Assembly (NCBI RefSeq): GCF_030411735.1
Contig: NW_026848139.1
Location: forward strand, 1,550,001-1,614,000
Source of the DNA: Phialemonium atrogriseum
Lineage: Eukaryota > Ascomycota > Sordariomycetes > Cephalothecales > Cephalothecaceae
Length of the DNA stretch: 64,000 nucleotides
Direction of reading: 5' to 3'
Part shown: positions 1 through 11,766 of the stretch, one piece after another
Layout of the letters: each line of letters begins with the position of its first letter
How positions within the stretch are numbered: the stretch's first letter is position 1
Translations under genes and position numbers: made by a program
The notes under the pieces: generated by a model
Database searches by the model: none
Seen by the model: the letters and a program-made list of their open reading frames with translations, nothing else
What the model was told of the DNA's origin: nothing

Positions 1-678
1 TACAGAGAAACCATGGCTCACAGCGGCGCTAGAGATGTTTTCCAATCAACCTTGGGAGGTCTCAACTTTTAATGGTTAAGACAAATAAAACAAACAAACC
101 ACTATCGACGGGTATCAGAGCGCCCAAGAAGGAAAACCGCGTTGTGGTCAACTGGTGATGTGATAAAGTTGCTGTCAGGTCATTCAGGTCCCGTCATTCC
201 ATCAGTGCGACTGACCCAGTCGCATTTTTCCGAGGGCTAGGATAATCCTGGGGACGGGTCACTGCCCCGCCTATCCCGTTGCGCTTCGAGTCCTCCACCA
301 CCCCATACGCTCGCTGGCTAAGTTAGGTTTAGCTAATAACCTAGGTGCAGGGATAGAGAAAGAGGGGTGCAGGAGCATAATGGAGACTGGCAAGACTGGC
401 CAGCCCCCACGGCGACCTGGGGACTGAGAGCTAAACTTCTAATCCTAGTGTAGGCCGGCTTATCTGCTTGGTCAACTCCATCCCCTTCCTTTCCAGCTCG
501 TACGTCCTCCCGAGTCCTCGACCAAAGACCAGACGAGACACCACCACCACTACTATCACCACGATTATACCCGCCTTGCCGTCGCGTACACACCCGAGTC
601 TTGTGGCCACCGTTCCCTGTGCCACGTGCTGCTTCCGCTTCTGCTGGTGTTGTATCGAAACTCCCGCAGTCGAAAGCC
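1..678. other. Upstream region and probable 5' leader of creC
   Basis: No gene is recognised here. The right half is pyrimidine-rich, with a CACCACCACC-type stretch near 538-575, and probably forms the promoter and leader of creC. Short open frames on both strands show no family resemblance and I treat them as chance. Confidence 0.5.
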
Positions 679-2976
679 ATGTTGTGAGACCTGCCCGTTT
701 AAATTTGTGCAATCAATGGCTCGCTTCAGCCCTGGCGCATTCAGGATGGCTGACCATTGTGCCTCTCCGCAGCGTCCTACCGCCTCCGCCGAGATATCCA
801 ACTCAGGCGTCCTACAATGCCGCTCTCGGCGCCGGGCATATCGCCCCGATGATCGAGACGAATAACATCCTCTCGAACCCGTCGGGGCCTGACTATCAAT
901 TCCTAGTTGGCGAGGGTAAGCCCTGAGACTGAGTATGTGCCCACCCGATGCCGTGCAGGGCTGACCTGTGATGCTAGGTCTCTACGTCCTCAAGGAAGAC
1001 CTTCACCTTGCGACACCCCCGCCGCACCCATCCGAGGCACCCATAGTGAATCCCAATCCACTCGCCACGAACCCTCAGCCCGCAACGGCGGGGACCAAGC
1101 TATCGCTGATCAACCTCGACGTGCGACCGCTGCCCCCATCGTTCTACAAAGTTGCCTCCAGGTCCTCTGGCGGCTTGCAGCCAAGCATTCAGGAACATCC
1201 CAATGAGAGCCAATCCTCCACCGACATGCGCGAGAGCAGCGAGGCCGGGCGCATGAACTCGGGCGACCTGCCCCCGGTTTCAAATACTCCAGCGTTCGGG
1301 GAGGGAAGCACCTTACTGACACAGGGGAATCCAAAAGATGCTGGGAAGAGGAGGAAGCCCAAAAATAATATGACCAAGAGCAACTCCTCCTTCATATCAC
1401 GGGTTATCTTGCACGAAATCTTCGCCAAAAGATTGCAAGACAGGCCTGCCGACGGCCTCTTCGCCTTTGCCAATATCAACCGGGCATTCCAATGGCTGGA
1501 TCTCTCGTCTCCGACGAAGGTAGGGCGACCCCTTCCCAGGGTTAAACCAATGTGCAAAAGTTGAGTCATTGCGTAGGCGGAATACTTGACCAAGATACTA
1601 TTCACCAAGGCGCATTGTTTGTGTCATGACGTTAACAGGTTCACCAAGAGCGCGACCCATATTGATGTCATCATGGGCTTCTCGACAGGTGAGATCATTT
1701 GGTGGGAACCGATATCACAACGATACACACGGCTCAATAAAAACGTAGGAGGCCATTGGATCTTATCGCCTAGCGAGGTTAGGAAGACGTTGAGCTGACC
1801 CAACTTAGGGCATCATCAATGGAACTCCCATGTCCGAGATTAGATGGATACCTGGCTCGGATACCCTTTTCCTCGCCGCCCATATGGACGGGTCACTTGT
1901 CGTGTACGACAAGGAGAAAGAAGACGCCCTCTTCTCCGTGGATGAAGAGGGATCAAAGGAAAACGGCGACTCAAATGGAACGAATGGTGTCCATCATGGA
2001 GTCCAGGGTGTCAACATCCAGGTCAACAAGTCTGTCAACTCGAAAAACCAGAGGACAAACCCAGTAGCTGTGTGGAAGCTGTCGAATCAGCGCATCAACG
2101 CTTTCGCCTTCTCCCCAGACAAACGCCATCTCGCTGTCGTTTCGGAGGATGGATCCTTGAGGATCATCGACTACTTGAAAGAAGAGTACGTGAACTTCCC
2201 CCGCCCCGCAGGTCCTGCAAACCTTGCTCACACTGGCTAGGCTGCTGAACCTCTTCTATTCTTACTACGGAGGCCTTACGTGTGTCTGCTGGTCGCCAGA
2301 CGGAAAGTACGTCCTCACTGGTGGACAGGACGACCTCATTTCGATCTGGTGTCCATCCGAGTCGGCACTCATTGCGAGATGCCAGGGGCATCACTCGTGG
2401 GTAACCTCGGTGGCATTTGACCCTTGGAGATGTGACGACAAAAACTACCGGTTCGGAAGTGTTGGAGAGGACTGCAGGCTTTGCCTATGGGACTTCAGTG
2501 TTGGTATGCTCCACCGGCCGAGGGCTGCCTCGGTGCGCCAGAGAGGTGCAATGCCATCCCGGTTGGTGTCCTTGCAAAGAGGGGAGTCTCAGAGCACGCC
2601 AACGAGCCGCGTACGCTCAGACTCGAGTCTATCGGCCGAGGGAGAAGAGGAGAAATCGTTTCCTCACCCAGTAGAACCGAGATCAAGGACGGCGATGCTC
2701 CCTCCTGTTTTGGTATGTATGCCCCGATTCAAAATTGGCACTTGGACCTTTTAACAACGTGTTGCAGAGTAAAACAGTTGACAAGGACCCGCTATGCTGG
2801 CTGGAGTTCACCGAGGACTCGATAATAACTAGTTGCAAGTCAGGTACGTTTCACTACAGACTGGGAGCGCAAAACAAGGTTACTAAAACGCAATGTTAGG
2901 TCACGTACGGACATGGAATCGCCCGTCCGACAACCCGGATCTTCAGGCCAAAGAGAAAGCGCCCCTGGACGGCTAG
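679..2976 (+). CDS. creC: Catabolite repression protein CreC (WD40, WDR20 family)
   Basis: Exons 679-683, 773-915, 978-1519, 1577-1744, 1809-2185, 2241-2712, 2768-2843 and 2900-2976 join to a 619-residue protein. The first exon is only ATGTT. Spliced, it gives the CreC N-terminus MFVLPPPPRYP, which fixes the start. Other family signatures are HLATPPPHPSEAP, KILFTKAHCLCHD (about residues 236-250), five WD40-like strands between about residues 295 and 605 (for example VCWSPDGKYVLTGGQDD), and the linker MLHRPRAASVRQRG. In Aspergillus, CreC forms a complex with the deubiquitinase CreB and is needed for carbon catabolite repression; the animal relative WDR20 binds USP12/USP46. Introns are 55-89 nt with canonical ends. 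The next gene downstream is creD on the same strand. The identity is clear from sequence; the role is taken from the family. Confidence 0.95.
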
Positions 2977-5785
2977 CAGCTTCAGTTTGCTCTTCGTTCG
3001 AGACAGTAGGCGCTCTCCGTGTCGAAGCTGTTCTTGCATCGGTTCAAACGCCGCGTCCGTAATACCACCAGCAGGTGCGCTCCTCGGTTCCAATTCATGT
3101 CGCAGTCGATACTTTGCGGAGGTTTGGTCTACGACATTCTCGGTGGATGAAGAGGGCCATTGGGGATTCCCTTTCATGTGAACTCCGCAACCTGCGATTA
3201 ATCTGTATATTTCATGTGCATAAACCAACTATTTTGATACTGAGCGTATATAACAATACCTACTTAGTAGTGTAACGGTTTTACTTTGCTAATAATGCCT
3301 AAGAACGTCAGGAGAAATCATGGGCTTGGCAGTTGGAATTTATGCATTCGGTCTAATGTGCAAATGATGGATTTTTGTCGCAACTTCAAAGTGGTGGGAA
3401 TGAGTGGATGGATCTGTGGACCCAGAGACATGGATCGTCGGGTCGAGGCTGCTGCTTCCGGTCAGTCCCGTTCCCGATCAACCACAAGCCGGACTCTTAT
3501 CGATTGATCGACAGGCTAGCAAGAGGCTCAACCGATCCGGCAAAGAATTGATGACTTCAGTTTGCATGTGAATTCTGCGCAATCCCACGTGTTGCATCCG
3601 GACGTGGCTTGTAATCTCCATGGATTGTAAGGCTGGCGTGAGCTACCGAACCGGGCCGATGATTAAACTTCATTTTCCATGCTGCACGCAGAGACTCCAC
3701 CTATGTAGACCTTGCATCTCTTTGTAACTCCCATGGTAAAGCGATGGCTACTGTGCTAAATTTCCGATGACCTGTGTTTTCTCACCACTACCCAAACTAC
3801 TAAGAGGCGGAGACCAACCAAGCCAACGGCTGTGAGGGACGTTGGCGCAATCAAAAGAGACACCGAAATGTGGCCATCCTTCATTGAACATTCTGTCAGC
3901 CCATGTTCGTATGCTTGTACTGCGTACCTAGCCTCAGAGCTCCCGTCCCTTAACCATAACCGATATTCGGAGGTAGAGCGGAACATTTGCGTCTACTGTG
4001 GGTGGGTCACACGGCTAGACGTCTGCCCTGACAGATTCAATTAATAACAACGCAATCAATAACTGCCAGCTTGAACTATTTATACGATTATTCAGCACCC
4101 AGGGCCCAGGGGCCGGTAACTGACGATCCTTGCGTCGACATGGCCTCATGGATGGTACTGTACATACAAGTACATGAATGGGTGCACCTGCGATATCCCT
4201 CAGCCCTGACTCGGCATGCAGCCACGCTAGGTAGGAATATCACCATTCGGAATAGCATTGCGCAGTTCACAGGATATTTCAGTCAAGTACCCCTCGTCCT
4301 CTTAAAGCTGAACCGCGGCCTGAAGGCTTCTACACTGTAGAACACACTTCCAAAAGTCTACGTGCAGGGGTTCAGGTTTGGGTCAGGCTGCCACACCATT
4401 AACCGTAGTCACATACAGAGGAGCAGTGGTAGTATGGCAGAAGTGAGACCTCCTCCTTTAGGAAACGTCGCAGGGTAGCCGTTGGCTCTGCCTCAATATT
4501 CCCGTTCAGCAACCGGGGTTGCCAACCGCATTCCAAATCCAGAAGCTGGTGATCAGCCACCTTTGTTGTCGTCATGTCGCGCCATCAAGGAGCTGCCACG
4601 AGCCCCGTGTCTAACACCCTGTGGACCGTGACTGCGGATTGTGATGTGTCAAAAACTGCCGCTGGGCGATGGGGCAACAATCGTGTGGTCTTTCGGGCAT
4701 CCTCGCCAAACCTCAGGCTCTTTCCCTCCTTTTTCCAAGAGAGGATCTCCGCGGACCATTCCAAGGAGACGTTCCTGTCTTTTTTTAACAGACTCATCAG
4801 TCTTGACTCTTGGCGCTTCGTATTATTTTCTTGAGTCTGTGGCTGGGTCTTCGGGATATTGATAGCTCTTTTGTATGCATGTATGTAGGTACCGTGGGTG
4901 CATCCCGCTGAGGAAGGTCCTTGCAACTTATATAAGCAGGTGGTGCGGTACCTTCCACTGTCGGCTCCTGTAGTCCCACTTACTCCTACACTTAGAGAAA
5001 CCGCCACAACCTGGCACTTCCAATAATAATACCGGCTTCGGCCATGCGTTTTTATCTGTCTCAGACATATCTGGTAGGTTTTCATCCTTGCTCCTTTCTT
5101 TCTTTCTTCCCTTCTGCCGTGTACGCTACCGCCGCCAAGGCAAGCTCGCCACATAGTGGGTCCATTTTTACCTTTAAACGGATCCGTAGGTACCTCTCTA
5201 CGCGTAGTTTGGGACCCCACCTTTTGCCCTCATATGCCTTGCCTCTCCTTGGCTTCATGATGTTATCCCGTGGTCGGCCGTCATGAGACACTAGTAAGTC
5301 CCCACCGTCTCTTCTTGAGGCTGCTCCTGGCCTCGGTACCTGGATGGTTGGTGCTTGGTACTTGGTACCCTGCGCAATATGATGACTCAATGAGCTGGGC
5401 ATGCCACTATGCCAATCTTTACGGGTCCAGCATACATATGCATACATGCGTTATCAGCTCGAGATGGCGCAAAACTTGCGTACTCCCGATATCTCCATGT
5501 AGTCACTGCTATTTTTTCTCAGCCTTCGCCTTCTGCTCAGAGTGACCTTCCCTATCTTCTCACACTCGCCAAGAGCCGCAGGATTTCTTCTCTTGGAAAC
5601 ACCTTCCTTCCGGAACAAACCTACATGTCTCCGTACATCCTTGCTCCGCTCCTATCCTACTCTCACCTGTCCACCTGCACTTGATCGCATTCTGTACTGC
5701 CGTATGGCGGTAATAGATTATATCTAATTCGGCACCGTCCGTCCTCGTCCAGTCCAACATATCCCCCCCACCCCATTCCCTGACA
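2977..5785. other. 2.8-kb gene-free interval between creC and creD
   Basis: The interval should hold the creC 3' end and the creD promoter. Several open frames of 60-210 codons occur, including one on the minus strand near 4585-5220 that lacks an ATG at its 5' end. None has recognisable domains or splice-linked partners. A CreA-like CCCCAC hexamer lies just before the creD start near 5768, too short a motif to mean much alone. Confidence 0.45.
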
Positions 5786-7771
5786 ATGCTGTCGTCGTTC
5801 AACCCATTCAACTCGGTGACAGGGAGGAACGCCTTTACCCTATTTGACGTCCGGTACGTCTCGCCGCTGGCTTCTAACTGCTTCCCTGACATTCAATTTA
5901 CTAACTCTTCAACCCAGCCTTGACAATGACTTCATTGTCTTTCGTGGGAATGAGCATGAGTCCTCTGGCCAATTGTTGAAGGGCATGGTTGTCTTGTGTT
6001 TGCCGTCGTCCCTGAAGATCGAGGATGTCCACCTCAGATTAACTGGTACTATGAGATTAACGTAAGTCAGGCGCATGTGTGGTCCTGTCCCTTCTTGTTC
6101 AAATTCCCCAGTTCCGCACTGACATGGAGGGTAATGCAGGTGGAGCGACTTGAGACCGACAGCCACAGGCGCATCGAATCAGAAAGTCGACAAGACAACA
6201 AGACAACAACAATCCTCACCCACAGATGGCGGCCGTTCGCAGGTATAGGTGCGCCGGACCCGTCATCTGGCCTACCAGCCACAAAGGGTGTCACGCTTGC
6301 TGCAGGGAACTATGAATGGCCTTTCGAGTTTATGTTGCCTGGAGACACATGTGAAAGCGTGGAGGGTATGCCCGAGGCAAGCATCACATACAAGCTAAAG
6401 GCAACTGTGGCAAGAGGAAAGCTGTCCTACGACTTGCATGCCTACAAGCGATTGCGGGTTATACGGACACTCGACTCCTCGGCACTCGAATTCCACCATG
6501 CTATGAGTGTGGAGAATATCTGGCCGAATAAGGTGGAATACTCGATTGTGGTGCCGCAGAAGGCTGTGGTTTTCGGCAGCTCTATACCGTTGGAGACGAG
6601 GTTTACACCGTTGTTGAAGGGGCTGGACATGGGCGACATCAAGATTAAGTTGGTCGAAGTTCACGACATCATACTGCGAGGGGCGGCCGGGCACACCTTG
6701 AGGCACCACAAGAAGGAGAGGGAAGTCGCTCATTGGACCTTGACGATGAACCGTGAGGAACATTGGCGTGATATGATTGAAGACACCGGCCAAGAAGGCT
6801 GGGTTTTGGATGCAGCTCTCGACTTGCCCAGGAGGCTCGGCAAGTGTGTGCAAGATGTCAATGCTCACGGGATCAAAGTTCGACACAAGCTCAAGTTGGT
6901 TGTGGCATTGAAGAATCCCGATGGCCATATCTCAGAGCTCCGGGCAACTCTCCCGGTTACCATATTCATCTCGCCAACCATGCCCTTGGACGAGGAAGGG
7001 AACCTTGTCCGTCAGTTACCGCCAGGAAGGACGCCCGAGTCGACCAACGCCATAATTGCCCCGCCGGGATATGGAGAGCATGTCCTTGACGAGCTCTACG
7101 ACGATGTCGACGCCAGTGGAATGCAGACGCCAGGCGTTCAATCGGGGGTAAACAGCCCGTTCTACGCCCACTCTCATGCAGGCTCTGCCGAGAACCTGGC
7201 AGCAGCGCTGTCCAGTACGGCTGTTCCGCCAGCGGCTCTCTCGTCTAGGTTACAGAGCATGTCGCTAGAGTCATCGCACCGCAACATCTCGCTGCATTCC
7301 AGGGCTTCGGGCTCTGGAGGAGCCACGCCCCTTCATGCCAACGAGACCAGTCATTCATCGTCACAATCACACTCGGCGCCACTATCGCGCCGGGCCAGTG
7401 GCGAGCACTCATCAGGGTCCAATACCCCCGAGCACGTCGATTTCCCCGACCTTACCGAGCTGAGCAAAGTCCCGAGCTACCAGACAGCGGTGAGGACTCC
7501 CGTCCGCCCACTACAGATCGCCCAGGGTTCCGCACTGCCCAATTACGAGACCGCAATGAGCGCTCCGGGGTCTCCTATCCTCTCTCATACCCCGGTTGCG
7601 GACGTTCTGGCCATGATTCCCGAGGTGTCAAACGAACACCGAGAGCCCAGTCTAGGTGAACCCAGGCCGACTACAGGGAGAAGACGGCAGTCGTCACTCG
7701 GCCTTTCAGCGTATGCGGGTGACATGGACGAACGGAGACGGCTAATAATACTACGGGCGCGAGAGCGTTGA
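5786..7771 (+). CDS. creD: CreD-like alpha-arrestin, ubiquitin-ligase adaptor (frame disturbed)
   Basis: Exons are 5786-5853, 5918-6061 and 6140-7771. The protein starts MLSSFNPFNSVTGRNA. An arrestin N-domain begins RLDNDFIVFRGNEHE. The C-domain includes VENIWPNKVEYSIVVPQKA and LRATLPVTIFISP. A PPGY motif (7061-7072) suits binding to WW domains of a HECT ligase, and the tail carries VPSYQTAVRTPVRP and LPNYETA. CreD and its yeast relatives Rod1/Rog3 link HECT ligases such as HulA/Rsp5 to their targets. With the best acceptor (6139), exon 3 starts in one frame (WSDLRPTATGASNQKVDKTT) but the rest of the protein is in another. The switch falls on a tandem AAGACAAC duplication (6192-6207), and removing one copy gives a 611-residue protein. 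An alternative acceptor at 6111 would instead keep one frame open (623 residues). The family is certain; whether the allele is functional is not. Confidence 0.88.
6192..6207 (+). repeat. 8-bp tandem duplication AAGACAAC x2 inside creD
   Basis: Two perfect copies, 6192-6199 and 6200-6207. Eight is not a multiple of three, and the arrestin reading frame changes exactly here, both frames reading Lys-Thr-Thr across the repeat. Removing one copy in silico restores a continuous arrestin frame. This is the pattern expected from replication slippage or an assembly error. Confidence 0.85.
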
Positions 7772-8511
7772 ACGGTGTATATGTCCACGGCAATTTGTAC
7801 TCTTTGCGATTTTGATTGAAACGTCGCCTTTCAAAGGCAGGTAGGAAGGCTGGAAACCAGCACCACACTTGGAGTTGAGGTACCGGACTCACGGCAGGTT
7901 GGAATTGGAAGGTCATAGACAGGGGACGGAGTTGGCGGCAGGTGATCAAATCTCTGTTGTTCATGTTCATGTTATGTTTTAGTATGATTTCGATACCCCC
8001 CTTAAATCGGCCCACAAGGTTCGAAGGGAAAAAAAACGATTTGAAGGAATCGGCGACCCCGGGTTAAGTGCTCCGCGGTGTACAGTGAGATTGACTCTCC
8101 AATTGAGGTGCTGCTGTTCTTGTGTATGCGACAGACAAGATCGAGCGTCCCGTTCACGCGGTTTGATGCACCATGTAAATCTGTGCATGGTATGCGGATC
8201 TCAGCTGGGGACGGAGAGTATTACGTCATGGCGGGCTGCTACTGGCTTCCATTTTCCCTTATCTAGCAAGGCCTGATCTTAAGCGATCGACGCCATGCCT
8301 TGGCAACCAAATCGCCCACTTTGCTATTGACCGCCCGATCTCTCATGCACGCCGAACTCATTATATACAGCGTAATATCTTCGCCGAGGTTATATAATAG
8401 CCACCTCTGACCATTGCCAGTTTCATATCCTCCAGCTTCAACTCCAAATCCCAAAACCTTCCGAAAAGTGCAATCTCGTGAAGACAAATTCTCACGCCAA
8501 AGCAAACAATC
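7772..8511. other. Intergenic: creD 3' end and SLM1 promoter
   Basis: No gene is seen. The right half contains two TATA-like runs (near 8361 and 8390) and a pyrimidine/CAA-rich leader just before the next start codon. Confidence 0.45.
8390..8399 (+). promoter_or_regulatory. Possible TATA element of the SLM1 gene
   Basis: The run TTATATAATA lies about 115 bases before the SLM1 start codon, with a second TATATA run about 30 bases further upstream. The spacing suits a fungal core promoter, but there is no transcript evidence. Confidence 0.3.
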
Positions 8512-10130
8512 ATGGCTCACCCCAAATCAGGAGTGGATCTCCCTTCGAGACAGGGCACTCAGGCCAGCACGTTCAGCGACGATGCCGTGCCAGAGACAGA
8601 CCCTAGCAGCGTAAGCTTCCGGGTTCCTCCAAACTTACACAGTTCGGCTCTAACAGTCTTCCCCAGGCCGCTGGTCGACTTGCAGAAAGACTGCAGGCAT
8701 GGAAACATGCTGTTGGCTACCTAGAGGAGTATATGGAGGCGGTGGAGAAGAGCCACAAGGCCCAGGCTAAAGAGTATGAGAAAGTCTTGAAGGTACGCAA
8801 CCCGACCCTGACACGGCCCGGACAGGACCCATACTTACCCTCTCTTCCTACCCTTATACAGACCATTTCAAAGCCCCTTAAGGAGGGGCAACACTTTGAC
8901 CAGAGCCTTGGTGGCATCGCCGGCTTCTTCGAGAACATGAGGGCCAATACCGAGTCGCTCGTCAACACCAACATAGAAACCGAGAAGAGCATCAAGGGCT
9001 CCGTCCTGCCCGTCCTAGAACGTCTGCACAAGGAGATCAAGAGCAAGGTCAAAGAGTTGGCGCATGGTGCGCAGAAGGGAGCCAAGGAGGTGGAGAAAGC
9101 TCGCAACACGACTCAGAAGCACATCGAGTTGCTCGGCCAGCACACGGCGTCCTTCGAGTCGACAGGAGGCAAGATGTCACCACATGACGACCCCTACGTG
9201 ATTCAGCGCGGAGTGATCCACAGGCTCAATAAGCAGGTGCTGGAGGAGAACAATCAGCGAAACGACTTGATTGCGGTGCAGAACAACTTCCAGGCCTTCG
9301 AAACCCATGTCATCAGCGTGCTGCAGCAGGCTATGGAAGCATTTACCCAGTTTGTCGGAGGCCAGGCCGAGAAGACTCGGGCGCTATACAGCGACATGCT
9401 CGGCGCCGTTCAGCGGATCCCGCCAGACTTTGAATGGAAGGGATTCGTCACCCGCAACGCTGACACGCTCGTTAACCCCAATGACCCCCCGCGATCAGTA
9501 GAAAGCGTCCAGTTCCCGAATATGAACCACACCTCGACCAAGGCACTGATCGAGGGCAGCCTTGAGCGGAAGAGCCGAAACAAGCTGTCCTGGGGCTTCC
9601 AGACAGGCTACTACGTGATCACGCCGTCCAAGTTCCTCCACGAATTCAAGGATAGTGACAACCTGCGCAAGGATCCCACGCCCGAGTTGAGCATCTACCT
9701 GCCCGATGCCACCATCGGCTTGCCGAACGGGGAGAAGTTCCATGTTAAGGGCAAGGACAGGTCGAAGACGATGAGCAGCAAGCTAACTGGCGCGTCCGAA
9801 CTCTCCTTCAAGGCGCACTCGGCCTCCGAGGCATCCAAGTGGTTCGAGGTGATCCGCTCGGTCGCCTCGGGCCCCGTCGAGCCCAGCTCCCCGGCCGTCA
9901 CGACTCCAAGCCCGGGTCTCGAAGAGGGCAAGAAGCTCGAGGTAGACACTGGGGACCACAAGGGCCAGGAGGCGGGCGTCATCACGGGCGGGGAGACGGT
10001 CAGCAGCCCGACAGCCGTGTCACCTGCGTCGGCCGCGGCCACCAGCGCCACAGCGGCAACGGCCCCCACCGCGCCAACTACGGCTGATGCCGTGGAGGCC
10101 CCTGTCGAAAAGCCCCCGGTAGCGGCGTAA
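8512..10130 (+). CDS. SLM1: Slm1-type BAR/PH phosphoinositide-binding protein
   Basis: Exons 8512-8610, 8667-8792 and 8862-10130 give 497 residues. After a short unstructured start, residues about 34-270 form a long helical F-BAR-like region (LAERLQAWKHAVGYLEEYM; LEENNQRNDLIAVQNNFQAF). A PH domain follows at about 303-395, beginning ALIEGSLERKSRNKLSWG and ending ASKWFEVIRS. The tail is low-complexity Ala/Thr/Pro. In yeast, Slm1/Slm2 bind PtdIns(4,5)P2, sit at eisosomes and pass membrane stress to TORC2. The second intron (8793-8861, 69 nt) is a multiple of three with no stop, so retention would insert 23 residues. I call it an intron from its GTACGC donor, CTGAC branch site and ATACAG acceptor. 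Confidence 0.88.
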
Positions 10131-11766
10131 ACGGGAGAGTGGGTTTGCGTCTCTGCACACCGACTGACAGGTCATACGAGGCTGTCGGCATACGACGAGG
10201 CGCGCTGGTGGTGGTGAGCGGTTGGTACACGTGTGCGGAGGTTATGCAAGCGATGCAACGAGAGTCTTGATTCTGATTGCGTGCGGAGTGCGTTACAAAT
10301 ATATCCATGGTCATGACGCTGCTAAGTTTTCCGATCCGATATCCCATCCACGTTTTGGCAAGGATTCTATGTTTTGTTCCTTCGCTGCTCTTTGTTAGTA
10401 TGCTTAGTTACCCCTCACGTCTGTTTTCGAAGGGCCTGCTTCCTAATAAGCTGGATGCTCCCGCATAGGCAGAGGTGTGGAGGTACATAATATTTTGACA
10501 GCTAATCTATATTAATACACGGTGCTATTCGACGGAATATCTTACTGGGCTACAATCTTGCGACGCCCGACCCAATTGTCCCCCTGCGGCTGAGACCCAA
10601 TAAAGCTTCTGCTTACCTGCCACCTTCGCTAACTGGACCTCGTTGGAGGTGTGACAGGTTTTTGCACGGCGTTGACCGGCGACTCTTCTGGGAGGGCACT
10701 CTGGCACTGTTGCTCACCGGTCCCGGCTGCCCGCTCTCGTCCACCTCTGACAAGCCGGGTACGGCCAGCGAACTGATCAATGCTAGAAACCCCCAGCTGT
10801 ACCCTCAAAGAGCTCGGAGACAGGAGAGACGCAGCCACTGCAACATCCTTCACAGCGAGGGTGGGCCCCACGCTTACACGTGGGGTTGGGTAGCCCAGCG
10901 CAACGACTCGCCTCGCCAGAACTTGTAGGCAAATGCGATCGCATCTATATGTACCTACCAAGCCTGCCGGGCGGGAGGGGACCCTCCCGAGAGGTTCCTC
11001 TTGTCGCTACCATGGCGGGGGTGGCTCCATGGATGCGTGTGGTCAATTTTAGTCATGTTAATTCACCGAAACAGGGCGCCCTCCATTGGCTACGAAGGAA
11101 TGGTGACGCAGCACTTTAACCACTAATCTAGAACTGGGGCTTGGAGGAGGCGGCGATGGTGCGAGAGGTGGAGGAGCTGAGGATCCCAGCCTTGTGAACT
11201 TAACACCAACCTCCCATTACAAGGCGTGCTTCCCATTGGGAATTGTTAAGTCCCAGGTTTAGAACACATATTTGGACCGCATACCCTATGTCCTACGTAA
11301 GGAGGCCTGGAATCTGAGGGGACAGTTGATACGTCTGTTTTCATTGTAGGACAACAGGCCCTCTCGCCCGCCCCCTTCCAAAGAAGCCGACGTGTATCTC
11401 GGATTGATCTCGACTCTTGCCTCACCGATCTCCTGGACAGTTTTGTCGAGCCTCCTCAATGGTTGCCCTGCCATTTCCAACATGTAATCACTAAGTCTTC
11501 ACAGCTGCTCACAGCTTCTGCCTCCGCAACGGCAGGCGTCCGACACATATATGTCTTGCGTACCTGTATCCAAGGTTGCCTTTCCTCCTCGCCTCTTTCA
11601 TCTGTACCAGCCCTCCAATGTCAGCATCACCGTGCCAGCCCTGCCATCGGAGACTGCCTCGGCCCCAACATCCCGCCTACCCAGTCAAGGAGGGAAGGAA
11701 GCCAAGCATCAGCTAGCAAACAGCCCGAAATCCGCCGACAGATACCCTCTTTCAACCGGCTAGAAC
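10131..11766. other. Intergenic between SLM1 and the Clr5-domain gene
   Basis: 1.6 kb with no recognisable gene. The last 300 bases are pyrimidine-rich and open in more than one frame without family resemblance, as expected of a leader for the next gene. Confidence 0.45.

Noticed and set aside
4585..5220. 211-codon minus-strand frame between creC and creD
   Set aside because: No ATG at its 5' end, no domain and no splice-linked partner. Probably chance.
5996..6139. Arrestin frame starting at an ATG at 5996 and reading straight through the second creD intron
   Set aside because: This would discard the arrestin N-terminus (RLDNDFIVFRG) and translate an intron that has a good donor, branch site and acceptor.
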